The notes under the pieces are model-generated. The model ran no database searches. It had not been told where the DNA came from and saw nothing but the letters and a program-made list of their open reading frames with translations. Both the position numbers and the translations under genes were made by a program. A stretch of 64,000 bases of DNA from Nodosilinea sp. FACHB-131 (GTDB lineage: Bacteria; Cyanobacteriota; Cyanobacteriia; Phormidesmidales; Phormidesmidaceae), in NCBI RefSeq assembly GCF_014695395.1, contig NZ_JACJOF010000004.1:124001-188000 (forward strand), in the 5' to 3' direction. This document shows positions 19,561-28,460 of the stretch, in pieces (position 1 is the stretch's first letter; every line of letters begins with the position of its first letter).

Positions 19561-20925
19561 ATGCCAGACAGGTCTATGCCAGAGAATGCCTCGACGATCT
19601 TGAGCCGGCTGCAAGAGGGCAAGATTCGTTTTGTGCGGGTGGTGTGGTGTGACAACGGCAACGTCATTCGCGGCAAGGCAATCCATATTGATGCACTGAC
19701 CCGGCAACTAGAAGGGGGAGATGCTGTTGCCGTGGGTCTGTCGGCGGCGCAGCAGGCAATTCCGGTGGTAGCTGATGCAGTGGCCCCCGGTAGCGGGCTG
19801 GGGCCGGTGGGGGAGGTCTGGCTGGTGCCCGACTGGGAGACGCTACAGATGCTTCCCTACGCGCCTGGGCAGGCTCGGGCGCTGGGAGAGATGGTGAAGG
19901 ATGGCCAGCCCTGGCCCTGGTGTTCAAGGCAGTTTCTCAAACGTATGGTGCAGCGGGCGAGCGATCGCGGGTTGACGATCAAAGCGGCCTTTGAGCCGGA
20001 GTTTTACTTGCTTAAGCAACGTGACCCAGACATTCTTCCTGCCGACAATCTGCCCTTTGCCACTACGCTGGCGATGGATCTGCACCAGGAGGTGGTGATG
20101 GCGATCGCCGATGCCCTCAGTGCCCAGGGCATGGCCGTAGAGCAGTATTACCCCGAGTCGGGGCCGGGGCAGCAGGAAATTTCGGTGCGCTACACCGATG
20201 CCTTAGCTGCCGCCGATCAGCATGTAGTCTATCGCGAGACGGTAAAGGCGATCGCCCACCAGCACGGTCTAGTTGCTTCCTTTGTGCCCAAGCTGTTTGA
20301 GTCCTGTGCAGGCAGCGGGTGCCACCTGCACTTGAGTCTGTGGGAGGGAGAGCAAAATCTGATGCCCAATGGGGCTGGTGGGCTCTCCGACACTGCCCGC
20401 TCCTTTACCGCTGGGCTACTGCATCACCTGCCCGCCCTGATGGCGATCACCACCCCCAGCCCCAACTCTTATCGGCGGCTGCAACCCCACAGCTGGAGCG
20501 GCGCCTACGCCGCTTGGGGCATGGATAATCGGGAGGCGGCGCTGCGGGTGCCGAGCAATTTTTCGCTGCCCAGCCCCACCCATCTGGAGCTGAAGACGGT
20601 GGATGGGGCGGCAAACCCATACTTGGCACTGGGAGGGGCGATCGCCGCTGGTCTCGACGGCATTGCCCAGGGCTATTCGCTGCCGGAGCCGGTGCAGCAA
20701 GACCCGGGGAGTTTGTCGGAGGAGGAAAGGGGCGATCGCGGCATTGCCCTGCTGCCTCGATCCCTAGCGGAGTCTCTCGCTGCACTGGAGGCCAATCCTC
20801 TCCTGTTGGATGCTTTGGGCGCACCGCTAGCCCAAACCTATCTGGCGGTGCGGCGAGCAGAGTTAACCGCTATGGCAGGCATGACTTTGGAGGCCGAGGT
20901 TAGCCTACTGCTCGATCGCTACTGA
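19561..20925 (+). CDS. Glutamine synthetase family protein
   Basis: ATP-dependent ligase of the glutamine synthetase (type I-like) fold, 454 residues. It shows FVRVVWCDNGNVIRGKAI in the N-terminal beta-grasp domain and FEPEFYLL for metal binding. Further on are ESGPGQQEISVRY, GSGCHLHLSLW and PNSYRRLQPHSWSGAYAAWG, where true GS has NSYKRL. The divergence from classical GlnA and the absence of an adenylylation-type tail suggest a gamma-glutamyl-amine ligase (for example a polyamine or ethanolamine glutamylase) rather than the main ammonium-assimilating enzyme. Substrate cannot be read from sequence. It stands alone on the plus strand, converging with the binding-protein gene. Confidence 0.85.
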   Translation: MPDRSMPENASTILSRLQEGKIRFVRVVWCDNGNVIRGKAIHIDALTRQLEGGDAVAVGLSAAQQAIPVVADAVAPGSGLGPVGEVWLVPDWETLQMLPYAPGQARALGEMVKDGQPWPWCSRQFLKRMVQRASDRGLTIKAAFEPEFYLLKQRDPDILPADNLPFATTLAMDLHQEVVMAIADALSAQGMAVEQYYPESGPGQQEISVRYTDALAAADQHVVYRETVKAIAHQHGLVASFVPKLFESCAGSGCHLHLSLWEGEQNLMPNGAGGLSDTARSFTAGLLHHLPALMAITTPSPNSYRRLQPHSWSGAYAAWGMDNREAALRVPSNFSLPSPTHLELKTVDGAANPYLALGGAIAAGLDGIAQGYSLPEPVQQDPGSLSEEERGDRGIALLPRSLAESLAALEANPLLLDALGAPLAQTYLAVRRAELTAMAGMTLEAEVSLLLDRY

Positions 20926-20976
20926 GCCACGCCATCCTATGCAGGGTGCATCGCCGCCCAAAATCCAAAAGACAGG

Positions 20977-22782
20977 CTACTCAACAGTTAATTCATGGAT
21001 GTTCCAAAGGGCGCCACCGAGGGCGGTAAATTTCACCCCCTGCACCCGGTTGCGCACAGCGGTGAGCGATAGGTTGTTGATCAAGTACATGAACGGCAGG
21101 TATTCCTGGGTGAGCTGCTGGGTTTCTTTGTACAGCTCAAAGCGCTCGTCTTCGTCGATTACCTGGGCGGCCTGGATGTATAGATCGGCAATGCGGCGCT
21201 CCCAGTCGGCGGCCTGCCAACCCTCCAAGGGGTCTTGACCAGGGCCAGCGTTCTGGTTAAACGCGTGGAGGGCACCGTCGAGGAGCCACACGTTAGCACC
21301 ACCGTTGGGTTCTGTGCCGCCCGTTAGGCCCAGCACCAGCGCCTCCCATTCCAAACTGTCGGTGAGGCGATCGACTAGAGAGTTAAAGGCTAGTGGCTGA
21401 AAATCTACCTGAATGCCCAGCTTGGCCAGGTCATTCTTAATTTGCGCCCCAATCGCTTCACGAATTTTGTTGCCAGAGTTCGTAATCAGCGTGAAGCGCA
21501 CCCGGTTACCTTCGGCATCGAGCAGGTTGTTGGCCGCGTTGTACTGAAACCCATTGGCCAGCAGCAGCTGCTTTGCTTTTTCAAGGTCGTAGTCATAGGT
21601 GCGAATACCCATCTCGGGTGGGGCAAAGAAGGGGCTAGGCACCGACATGGGTGAGGTCTGGGGTTGCCCCAAGCCCTGAAAGATGTTGTTCACCATGGTC
21701 TGGCGATCGATGGCGTAGGAGACCGCCTGGCGAAACGCTACGTTGTTGAACCAGGCCGATTTAACCGGGTTGACCAAAGGCTTACCGTTGCGGCTAGCGC
21801 GGTTGAGGTTAAAGGCAAAAAAGTTGGTGCCCATGCCTGGGCCGCCATTGTAGATGGTGAAATCGCCACGCTCTTCTTCGCGCTTTAGCAGCGAGAAAAA
21901 GTCGGGCTGCACGCTCTCCAGGTCTAACCCGCCCGAGCGAAACTGGAAGAAAGCCGTATCGGTAGAGCCGACAATTTGCCAGACAATCTGCTCAATGTAG
22001 GGCTGCTGGTTGCCCTGGTCGTCTTTTCGCCAATAGTAGGGGTTGCGCTCAAAGACCAGCCGCTCCCCAGAAATATATTGGGCTAAGCGGTAGGGGCCAT
22101 TGCCCACGATTTTCTTAGGGGCCGTGTCAGTGCCCCAGGTCGAAAGAAACAGGGGGTTGCCTTGGCCATCGGCGCCCTCTACTGTGGGCCGCAAAATATG
22201 GGCTGGAATAACTTCTAAAGACGTGTTTCGCAGCATTGGGGCAAAGGGCTCGGGCAGCGTAAACTGCACCCGGCGCTCGTCCACCTTGCTGACCTGCGGA
22301 AAGCGCCCTTCGGTGCCAATGCGAAACCCGTCGCGGCTGTTGGTTGGAATGGCTGGATTGAACAGCACATCGTAGGTAAAGACCACGTCGTCTACGGTCA
22401 GGGGTTCGCCGTCAGACCAGCGCAGCCCATCGCGCAGGGTAAATACCAGGATGGTGCCGTCGTCGGAGATCTCCCAGCTTTCGGCCAGGGCGGGTACGGT
22501 CTCGCCACTAATCCCATCGGTGGTAGTTAGCCCCTCAAAGGTCAACCCAAAAATGTTGGGCGACTCCTGACTGAGAATGGGGTTGAAGGTTTTTGGGTCG
22601 CTCAGGGCGCTCAGCACCAGGCGGGGCACATCGGCGCTGGCTCGGGCAAACCGAGTCGGGTCGCAGCCGGCACTGGCTATACCAACCAAAATTACCAGCA
22701 TCAGGGCTACAAGTCGCTTAATCTGACTGTGCCCGGTAATGAGACTGAGCCAACCTGGGGCTGTATGCGATGCCGTTGTCAT
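20977..22782 (-). CDS. Peptide ABC transporter substrate-binding lipoprotein (family 5)
   Basis: Extracytoplasmic solute-binding protein of the DppA/OppA family, 601 residues. An N-terminal hydrophobic segment ends ASAGC, a plausible lipoprotein cleavage site at about residue 39. The family 5 core follows: LVLSALSDPKTFNPILSQES, ALAESWEISDDGTILVFTLR, and DGLRWSDGEPLTVDDVVFTY. It is likely to bind oligopeptides or another amphipathic solute. The ATG at 22782 has a GGAGG site 8 bases upstream. No permease genes adjoin; a fused ATPase of the same transporter type lies at 43458-45392. Confidence 0.92.
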   Translation of the reverse strand: MTTASHTAPGWLSLITGHSQIKRLVALMLVILVGIASAGCDPTRFARASADVPRLVLSALSDPKTFNPILSQESPNIFGLTFEGLTTTDGISGETVPALAESWEISDDGTILVFTLRDGLRWSDGEPLTVDDVVFTYDVLFNPAIPTNSRDGFRIGTEGRFPQVSKVDERRVQFTLPEPFAPMLRNTSLEVIPAHILRPTVEGADGQGNPLFLSTWGTDTAPKKIVGNGPYRLAQYISGERLVFERNPYYWRKDDQGNQQPYIEQIVWQIVGSTDTAFFQFRSGGLDLESVQPDFFSLLKREEERGDFTIYNGGPGMGTNFFAFNLNRASRNGKPLVNPVKSAWFNNVAFRQAVSYAIDRQTMVNNIFQGLGQPQTSPMSVPSPFFAPPEMGIRTYDYDLEKAKQLLLANGFQYNAANNLLDAEGNRVRFTLITNSGNKIREAIGAQIKNDLAKLGIQVDFQPLAFNSLVDRLTDSLEWEALVLGLTGGTEPNGGANVWLLDGALHAFNQNAGPGQDPLEGWQAADWERRIADLYIQAAQVIDEDERFELYKETQQLTQEYLPFMYLINNLSLTAVRNRVQGVKFTALGGALWNIHELTVE

Positions 22783-23006
22783 GGTTGTGACCTCCTAACC
22801 CGCCAAGACAATGCCTCACACACTATAGCGAGTTACTCCTAGAGATTTTCACTCGCAGCGGTTTGAGTTGCGATCGCCCTAAGCGCAGCCTTTCCCCAGG
22901 CGTTGGACTGTAGGAGCGGTGGCCTAACTACCCAGCAGCTTTGACTACCCTGTCGAAGGCTTTGAGGGTTTGGGCATCCTAGGCGCATCCCCCAAGAGAC
23001 TATCCT

Positions 23007-23741
23007 ATGGCTGATCGCTACTATCTTTACGGTATTTTCCCGGCCCCTGGCCCCGCTGAGTTACCCCTGGTGGGTTTAGACGAGCAGGTGGTGCAGGCTC
23101 AACAGCTGGGCGACTTTACCTTTCTCTATTCCCTGGCTTGCCAGAAGCGCTACCTGTCGAGCCGCAAAAATCTGCTGGGCCATGAAAAGGTGCTAGAAGC
23201 AGCCATGGAGCAGGGCCACCGCACGCTGCTGCCGCTTCAGTTTGGTTTGATTGTCGAAAGCTGGGACCAGGTACAGGAAGATTTGGTGACTCCCTATGCT
23301 GAGGACCTGACCCAGTTGTTTGGGCGGCTCAACGGCTGCCGGGAGGTGAGCGTTAAGGTGCAGTGGGAACCCTCCACCGAGCTGGAGTTGATGATGGCCG
23401 AAAATGCTGACCTACGGGCCCAGCGCGACCAGCTAGAGGGTACGCAGCTGGGTATGGAGCAGGTGATCTTCATTGGTCAGCAGATTGAAGCGGCCCTAGA
23501 GGAGCGCAAGCAGGGAATTGTTGACCAGTTTCGCCAAGCGCTGTCTCCCTTGGCAAAGGACGTGCTCGAAAACGCGCCCCAAACCGATGTGATGATCTAC
23601 AACGCTGCTTTCTTGATTCCCTGGGAGAGCGAGGCCGAGTTTAGTCAGGCGGTGGAAGCTATAGACGGCACCTTTGGCGATCGCCTGCGCATTCGCTATA
23701 ACAATTTCACTGCTCCCTACAACTTCGCCCAGCTCAAGTAG
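23007..23741 (+). CDS. gvpF: Gas vesicle protein GvpF/GvpL
   Basis: Accessory protein of gas vesicle assembly, 244 residues, inferred to sit on the nascent vesicle. The family shape is visible: YYLYGIFPAPG at the N-terminus, LLPLQFGLIVESWDQVQ in the middle, KVQWEP, and a C-terminal second half (DVMIYNAAFLIPW, then IDGTFGDRLRIRYNNFTAPY) typical of GvpF/L. F and L are paralogues and cannot be told apart here; only one copy exists in the window. It begins a short plus-strand pair with gvpG, about 5 kb from the gvpA cluster on the opposite strand. Confidence 0.92.
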   Translation: MADRYYLYGIFPAPGPAELPLVGLDEQVVQAQQLGDFTFLYSLACQKRYLSSRKNLLGHEKVLEAAMEQGHRTLLPLQFGLIVESWDQVQEDLVTPYAEDLTQLFGRLNGCREVSVKVQWEPSTELELMMAENADLRAQRDQLEGTQLGMEQVIFIGQQIEAALEERKQGIVDQFRQALSPLAKDVLENAPQTDVMIYNAAFLIPWESEAEFSQAVEAIDGTFGDRLRIRYNNFTAPYNFAQLK

Positions 23742-23749
23742 GGATTTAA

Positions 23750-23786
23750 GGTTTAGGAGTGCAAGGCAATCCTTGCGCCCTAAACC
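23750..23786. repeat. Dispersed palindromic spacer element (copy 1)
   Basis: Left arm GGTTTAGGAGTGCAAGG and right arm CCTTGCGCCCTAAACC pair imperfectly around CAAT, between gvpF and gvpG. Related elements occur at about 29370, 40660 and 53072. It could form an mRNA hairpin within the gvpFG transcript. Confidence 0.65.
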
Positions 23787-23815
23787 CTGCACCTTGCACC
23801 CTAATAATTTTTTCC

Positions 23816-24061
23816 ATGCTGTTTAAACTTCTCTTTGCCCCCGTGCTCGGCCCCATTGAGGGCGTCAGCTGGGTCGCTAACAAACTACTAGAGCAGGCCG
23901 ACGTAGCCACTAACGACCTCGAAAGCCTGCAAAAGCAACTGCTCGCCCTCCAGCTTGCCTTCGACATGGGAGAGGTGGCTGAGGCAGACTTCGAAATTCA
24001 GGAAGAGGAAATTCTCCTCGCCATCCAAGCCATTGAGGATGAGGAAGACGAAGATGAGTGA
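23816..24061 (+). CDS. gvpG: Gas vesicle protein GvpG
   Basis: Small accessory gas vesicle protein of 81 residues. It shows the diagnostic N-terminus MLFKLLFAPVLGPIEGVSWV followed by a helical, acidic region (LQKQLLALQLAFDMGEVAEA) and a strongly acidic tail. The frame extends upstream to 23759 but the family starts at this MLFKLL, so the ATG at 23816 is chosen. It follows gvpF after 74 bp that hold a palindromic element. GvpG is known as part of the minor-protein set together with F and L. Confidence 0.94.
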   Translation: MLFKLLFAPVLGPIEGVSWVANKLLEQADVATNDLESLQKQLLALQLAFDMGEVAEADFEIQEEEILLAIQAIEDEEDEDE

Positions 24062-24068
24062 CTCAAAA

Positions 24069-24140
24069 CTGGGGTGCTAGGATTCGAACCTAGGAATGCC
24101 GGGACCAAAACCCGGTGCCTTACCACTTGGCGACACCCCA
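24069..24140 (-). tRNA. trnQ: tRNA-Gln (anticodon UUG)
   Basis: 72-nt cloverleaf on the minus strand. The 7-bp acceptor stem TGGGGTG/CACCCCA is followed by discriminator G. The anticodon stem CCGGG/CCCGG encloses the loop TTTTGGT with anticodon TTG, and the T arm is CTAGG-TTCGAAT-CCTAG. No encoded CCA. It converges with gvpG, starting 8 bp beyond the gvpG stop. Confidence 0.96.
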
Positions 24141-24404
24141 TTGCTTTCGCTTTGATAATATAGCAGGTTGCGTGGCGCTACTGTCAACATTACTTGAAAA
24201 CTTGAAGCCAGAACCTGCCTTCTCTCTCTAGAGCGACGTGCCAGCCCCTTCTAGAATCGAGGTATGAGCACAGCATACAAAGATATGGTGTAGCTCACGT
24301 CTGGCATCCTGAGAGCCAGCAATTTGGGTTTCACAATATGTAGAAACAGGTAGTTTACCTGGGGTCTTTTAGCGCATCGTTACTGCCAGTTGGGCTTGCT
24401 CTCC

Positions 24405-25640
24405 ATGTCTTCTGACACGTTCTACGCCGACCTACCGCCCCTCAAGCAATTTTTAGAATTAGCTAACCCTCAAAACTACGTTGAGGCTCCAAACGATTGG
24501 TATGTGTTGATTACCGATGTGGTCGATTCGACCCAGGCGATCGCGCGAGGACAGTACAAAGAGGTCAACGTGCTGGGGGCCAGCTCGATTATGGCGGTGC
24601 TCAACGCCACGGCTCCCTTGGAGATTCCCTTTGTGTTTGGGGGCGACGGAGCGCTGCTGTTGGTGCCCCCTGGGGCAGTGCAGACGGCTCGGGAGGCGCT
24701 GCTGGGTGTTCGGGCGCTGGCCCATGAGTCGTTTGGGCTAGATCTGCGGGTAGGGATTGTGCCGCTGGCGGCGATTGCCCCCCAGCACCCGGTGCGAGTG
24801 GCAAAAATTCGCCTTAGCCCCAGCTATTACCAGGCCAGTTTTATCGGCGGTGGCCTCACCTACGCCACTGAATTGATTAAAACCGATTCGACTTATCGGC
24901 TAGATGCGCCGGGCGATCGGTCAACTACTAACCTGGCTGGGCTAGAGTGCCGCTGGCAAGATATCCCCAGCCCGCGGGGCCATACCCTGAGCTTGATGGT
25001 GGCGGCGCTGCCCAGCGGTGGCTACGTCAACAAATATCTGTATCGAGAAATTCTGGAAACCATCGGCGACATCTACGGCGGGGGGGAAAGCTACCACCCT
25101 GTGGCTCCGTCGGCCCTCAATCTATCAATCAACCCAAGGCGGCTGCGGGCCGAGGCAAAAGCTAGAGCCAAAAGTACTAGATGGGGCGATCGCGTCACCT
25201 ACACCGCTCGGGCCTATCTGGAAAGCCTCTTAGGTTTAGGCCTGATGCGGTTTGACGTGGAAGCGGGCGGCGTTGACTGGGGCCGCTACAAAGCTTCGGT
25301 GCGGGCCGCCTCAGACTATCAAAAAATTGACGATATGCTGCGCATGGTGATTGCCGGCAGCCCTGCTCAGACCGACCAGATTGTTGCCTACCTGGAGAGT
25401 CGGCTGGCCCAGGGCCATTTGGTCTATGGGGTGCATGTGTCCGACCGAGCGCTGATGACCTGCCTGATTATGGACCGGCGCGATCGCCACTTTCACCTGA
25501 TTGATGGAGCCGATGGCGGCTACGCCTTGGCCGCCCAGCAGCTCAAGGCTCGACTTCAGGGTAAAGCCCAAAACTGGCAGACCTACTCGCGCTTGGCCCG
25601 CCGCCGCCAGCAGCTGGGACGGGGGGCGCGGCAGCCCTAG
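24405..25640 (+). CDS. DUF3095 family protein
   Basis: Protein of 411 residues (ATG at 24405 chosen over an upstream TTG). It matches DUF3095, a family found in cyanobacteria and other bacteria. The segment YVLITDVVDSTQAIARGQYK, then NVLGASSIMAVLN and PFVFGGDGALLLVPP, resembles the fold and early aspartates of class III nucleotidyl cyclases (D in ITDVVDST, GGDG). Catalytic cyclase activity is not established for the family and the dimer partner lysine/arginine set was not verified. The second half holds a helical region and MDRRDRHFHLIDGADGGYA. Single gene, probably cytoplasmic. Confidence 0.8.
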   Translation: MSSDTFYADLPPLKQFLELANPQNYVEAPNDWYVLITDVVDSTQAIARGQYKEVNVLGASSIMAVLNATAPLEIPFVFGGDGALLLVPPGAVQTAREALLGVRALAHESFGLDLRVGIVPLAAIAPQHPVRVAKIRLSPSYYQASFIGGGLTYATELIKTDSTYRLDAPGDRSTTNLAGLECRWQDIPSPRGHTLSLMVAALPSGGYVNKYLYREILETIGDIYGGGESYHPVAPSALNLSINPRRLRAEAKARAKSTRWGDRVTYTARAYLESLLGLGLMRFDVEAGGVDWGRYKASVRAASDYQKIDDMLRMVIAGSPAQTDQIVAYLESRLAQGHLVYGVHVSDRALMTCLIMDRRDRHFHLIDGADGGYALAAQQLKARLQGKAQNWQTYSRLARRRQQLGRGARQP

Positions 25641-25685
25641 GATAACGACATGGACATTTTCAGCGAACCTAGTAACCCCAAGTGG

Positions 25686-26927
25686 CTAGGTCGTATATTC
25701 GGCGTTGATCTTGACGTAGTCGTAGCTCAGATCGCAGCCCCAGGCCTGGCCGCTGCCGGGGCCATCGCCAATGCTGACCTGAATGGCAACAGTATCGGTT
25801 TTCAGGTATTCGCCCTGGGTGGCCGCCGTCAGGTAGGCGCTGGCGGCGGGGCGATCGAAGTCCAGGGGCTGACCGTGCTCCATCAGCAAAAACTCTCCCA
25901 GCTGCACCCGCAGGTCGCTTTGGTCAAAGGTAATGCCGGCTCGGCCAGCGGCGGCGGCAATGCGGCCCCAGTTGGGGTCGTGGCCAAAGATAGCCGCTTT
26001 TACCAGGGATGACCCGGCAATGGTCTTGGCCACCTGGCCCGCAGCGGCGGCGGTAACGGCTCCGGTGACGGTGACTTCGATCAAACAGGTGGCCCCTTCG
26101 CCGTCGCGGGCGACGCATTTGGCCAAGTATTGGCAGACGGCCGTGAGCATGGCTTCGAGCTGGTCGGCCTCGGCCCCTTCGTCGGTGATGGCGGGGGTGC
26201 GCGACTCGCCATTGGCCAGGGCAATTAGGGTATCGTTGGTGCTGCTGTCGCCATCGACGGTGATCTGGTTAAAGCTGCGATCGGCGGCGCGGCGCAGCAT
26301 ATCTTGCCACAGGGTGGGCGACACGGTGGCGTCGCAGGTGACAAAGGCCAGCATGGTAGCCATATTGGGGTGAATCATGCCCGAGCCCTTGGCGATGCCG
26401 CCGATGCGCACCGGGCGATCGCTGATAGTGGTTTCCATCGCCACCGATTTGGTCACCAGGTCAGTGGTAACAATCGCCCCAGCGGCGGCATCAGAGCCTT
26501 CAAACGACAGACTTTCGACCAGCTTGGGAATGCCCGCCTTGAGCTGGTCCATTTTGATGCGCTGGCCAATTACTCCGGTCGAGGCAATCAGCACGGCTTC
26601 GGGGGGCAGGTTGAGGGCAGACCCTAGGGAGGCAGCGCTTTCGACCGTATCGACCCAGCCCTGGTTGCCGGTGCAGGCGTTGGCTTGACCGGCGTTGATC
26701 AGAATAGCGCGGGCGCTAGGGCGAGCTTCGAGGCGCTGGCGGCAGTAGTCAACGCAGGCGGCGCGCACGTGGCTAGTGGTAAAAACTCCCGCTGCGATCG
26801 CCTCACAGTCTGAATAGATCAGTGCCAGGTCAGGCGCACCAGAGGGTTTGAGCCCTGCGGTAATTCCCGCTGCCTGGAATCCTTTGGGTGCCGTAATGCC
26901 CCCCTCAATCAGCCGCCAGTCTGCCAT
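25686..26927 (-). CDS. argJ: Bifunctional glutamate N-acetyltransferase / amino-acid acetyltransferase ArgJ
   Basis: Enzyme of the cyclic arginine pathway that transfers acetyl groups from N-acetylornithine to glutamate and, in bifunctional forms, makes N-acetylglutamate from acetyl-CoA. 413 residues, normal length. The self-cleavage motif [20 protein letters not shown] is intact; cleavage before the Thr of MAT-ML gives alpha and beta chains. The C-terminus with INAEYTT is typical. argB of the same pathway lies at 57819-58724, not linked. ATG start at 26927. Confidence 0.96.
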   Translation of the reverse strand: MADWRLIEGGITAPKGFQAAGITAGLKPSGAPDLALIYSDCEAIAAGVFTTSHVRAACVDYCRQRLEARPSARAILINAGQANACTGNQGWVDTVESAASLGSALNLPPEAVLIASTGVIGQRIKMDQLKAGIPKLVESLSFEGSDAAAGAIVTTDLVTKSVAMETTISDRPVRIGGIAKGSGMIHPNMATMLAFVTCDATVSPTLWQDMLRRAADRSFNQITVDGDSSTNDTLIALANGESRTPAITDEGAEADQLEAMLTAVCQYLAKCVARDGEGATCLIEVTVTGAVTAAAAGQVAKTIAGSSLVKAAIFGHDPNWGRIAAAAGRAGITFDQSDLRVQLGEFLLMEHGQPLDFDRPAASAYLTAATQGEYLKTDTVAIQVSIGDGPGSGQAWGCDLSYDYVKINAEYTT

Positions 26928-27045
26928 GCTGTTGTTACCCCATAGGTCTGCCGGGGATTATACCAAGCTTCACGGGTAAGGAATCCGCAAGCGCTTGGAG
27001 GAGCGGGCGATAATACCCATAACCTATTCTTTAGAGCACAAAAGT

Positions 27046-27495
27046 ATGTCTGCTCCGTACACTGGCGGTTGTCAATGTGGGCAAATTCGATATGAGATTC
27101 GCTCCGAACCGCTAACTCTATACGTCTGTCACTGCCAGGAATGTCAAAAACAGTCTTCCAGTGCCTTTGGCATGTCGATGCCGGTTCCTCGCGCAGCAGT
27201 GGTCATTCTTCAGGGCCAGCCAAAGCAATGGGTTCGAGTCGGTAATAGTGGACGCGAAGTGAGCTGCCTATTCTGTGAAAATTGTGGGACAAGGCTGTTT
27301 CACAATCCTGCTAGAAACTTGAAAATTACCAATGTAAAACCTGGCACGTTGGATGACACAAGCTGGCTTAGGCCCGTTGGTAATCTATGGACGCGCAGTT
27401 CGCAAAAGTGGGTGGTTTTGAGCGAGCAAATGCTGAACTACGCAGCACAGCCCGAGGACTTCCATGAGCTATTTGAGCGATTTCGGATTGATTAA
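27046..27495 (+). CDS. GFA family (glutathione-dependent formaldehyde-activating-like) zinc protein
   Basis: Protein of 149 residues with the GFA zinc-binding cysteines: GGCQCGQIRYE, CHCQECQK and CENCGTRLF, and the SSAFGMSMPVP segment usual for the family. The Met at 27046 is preferred because family members begin shortly before GxCxCG; the frame opens at 26995. The family name comes from Gfa of Paracoccus, but most members have no proven role. Single plus-strand gene converging with the ferredoxin gene. Confidence 0.88.
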   Translation: MSAPYTGGCQCGQIRYEIRSEPLTLYVCHCQECQKQSSSAFGMSMPVPRAAVVILQGQPKQWVRVGNSGREVSCLFCENCGTRLFHNPARNLKITNVKPGTLDDTSWLRPVGNLWTRSSQKWVVLSEQMLNYAAQPEDFHELFERFRID

Positions 27496-27524
27496 TGCTC
27501 TTAAGAGGAGAGTATCTGCTTTGG

Positions 27525-27920
27525 TCAGGCTTCCAGAGGGTGCTCCAAAAACGCAAATTCTTCGACAACTTGGCCGCCAATAAAATGCTCTTGAATGATG
27601 CGCTCGATCACCGCTGGAGTGGCGCTGTGGTACCAGACGCCGTCGGGGTAGACCAGCAAGATCGGGCCTTTGTGGCAAACCCGCAGGCAGTTGGCCTTAG
27701 TGCGAAAAACAGATATCGGGCGATCGGCGGTGGGCCGATCTAACCCCAATTCTTTTAAACGGTTCTTGAGATAATCCCAGGCGACGATGCTCTCGGCTTT
27801 GTCGCAGCACTTGGGTTTAGTCTGGTCAGCGCAGATAAACACGTGGCGCTGAATGGTGCTGAGCGCCAGAGCCTCTACACAGGCAGCTAGAGAATCACAG
27901 ACGTCGGGGGCGCTACTCAT
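27525..27920 (-). CDS. 2Fe-2S ferredoxin-domain protein downstream of minE
   Basis: Thioredoxin-like 2Fe-2S ferredoxin of 131 residues. Cysteines fit the family: [17 protein letters not shown] and, about 45 residues later, [17 protein letters not shown]. The C-terminal [17 protein letters not shown] is also usual. Such proteins transfer electrons; the partner is not known. Its ATG lies 8 bp inside the end of minE, so it is probably translated from the minCDE message by coupling. Why a redox protein follows the division-site genes is unclear; it may only share transcription. Confidence 0.85.
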   Translation of the reverse strand: MSSAPDVCDSLAACVEALALSTIQRHVFICADQTKPKCCDKAESIVAWDYLKNRLKELGLDRPTADRPISVFRTKANCLRVCHKGPILLVYPDGVWYHSATPAVIERIIQEHFIGGQVVEEFAFLEHPLEA

Positions 27921-28407
27921 CGGCGGCGATCGCAGGTTTTGTGGGGTCGGTGGCTGCTTGAGATTCGGTTGATGCTGTGGTTTCAGGGGATGCTGCGGGT
28001 TCTACAGCCTTTGCGGGTTCAGTTGCAGCAGGCTCAGCTGAGGGCTTAACGCTGGTGGCAGCGGCCTCGGCGGCAGGCGCAGGTTCGGCGGCAGATGTAG
28101 GGGCAGCGGCAGGAGGAACCAATTCTTCGCGGGGAGGGAGCTCAGGGCGCACCCGACGAATGGGTAGGTTGGCAATTAGCGCCGTCATGCGCTGGTCGCT
28201 TTCGAGGGTAAATTCTAAATGCTCTTGGTCAAGCTCAACGTAGCGAGAGACTACTTCAAGAATCTCTTTACGCATTTTTTCGACCACTTCGGGGGTGAGG
28301 TCGGCGCGATCGTGGGCCAGCACAAACTGTAGCCGCTGCTTGACCTCGGCTCTAGGGGTCAGGGTGCGACTGCGGTTAAACAGCCTATCGAGAAGTTCAC
28401 TTAGCAT
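27913..28407 (-). CDS. minE: Cell division topological specificity factor MinE, long C-terminal tail
   Basis: MinE drives MinD off the membrane and sets the Min oscillation that places the division septum. The core is normal: [15 protein letters not shown] membrane-binding N-terminus, ARAD-like [20 protein letters not shown] (anti-MinCD part), [20 protein letters not shown] and [10 protein letters not shown]. About 75 further residues, rich in Ala, Pro, Glu and Thr, extend beyond the usual 85-100 residues; they look disordered. ATG at 28407 is chosen (a GTG lies two codons upstream). Third gene of minC-minD-minE; its end overlaps the ferredoxin gene by 8 bp. Confidence 0.94.
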   Translation of the reverse strand: MLSELLDRLFNRSRTLTPRAEVKQRLQFVLAHDRADLTPEVVEKMRKEILEVVSRYVELDQEHLEFTLESDQRMTALIANLPIRRVRPELPPREELVPPAAAPTSAAEPAPAAEAAATSVKPSAEPAATEPAKAVEPAASPETTASTESQAATDPTKPAIAADE

Positions 28408-28460
28408 CGGCACTGGCGGCTAGGTAGAGAAAACATTAAACACCGTGGCAATAAACGGCC

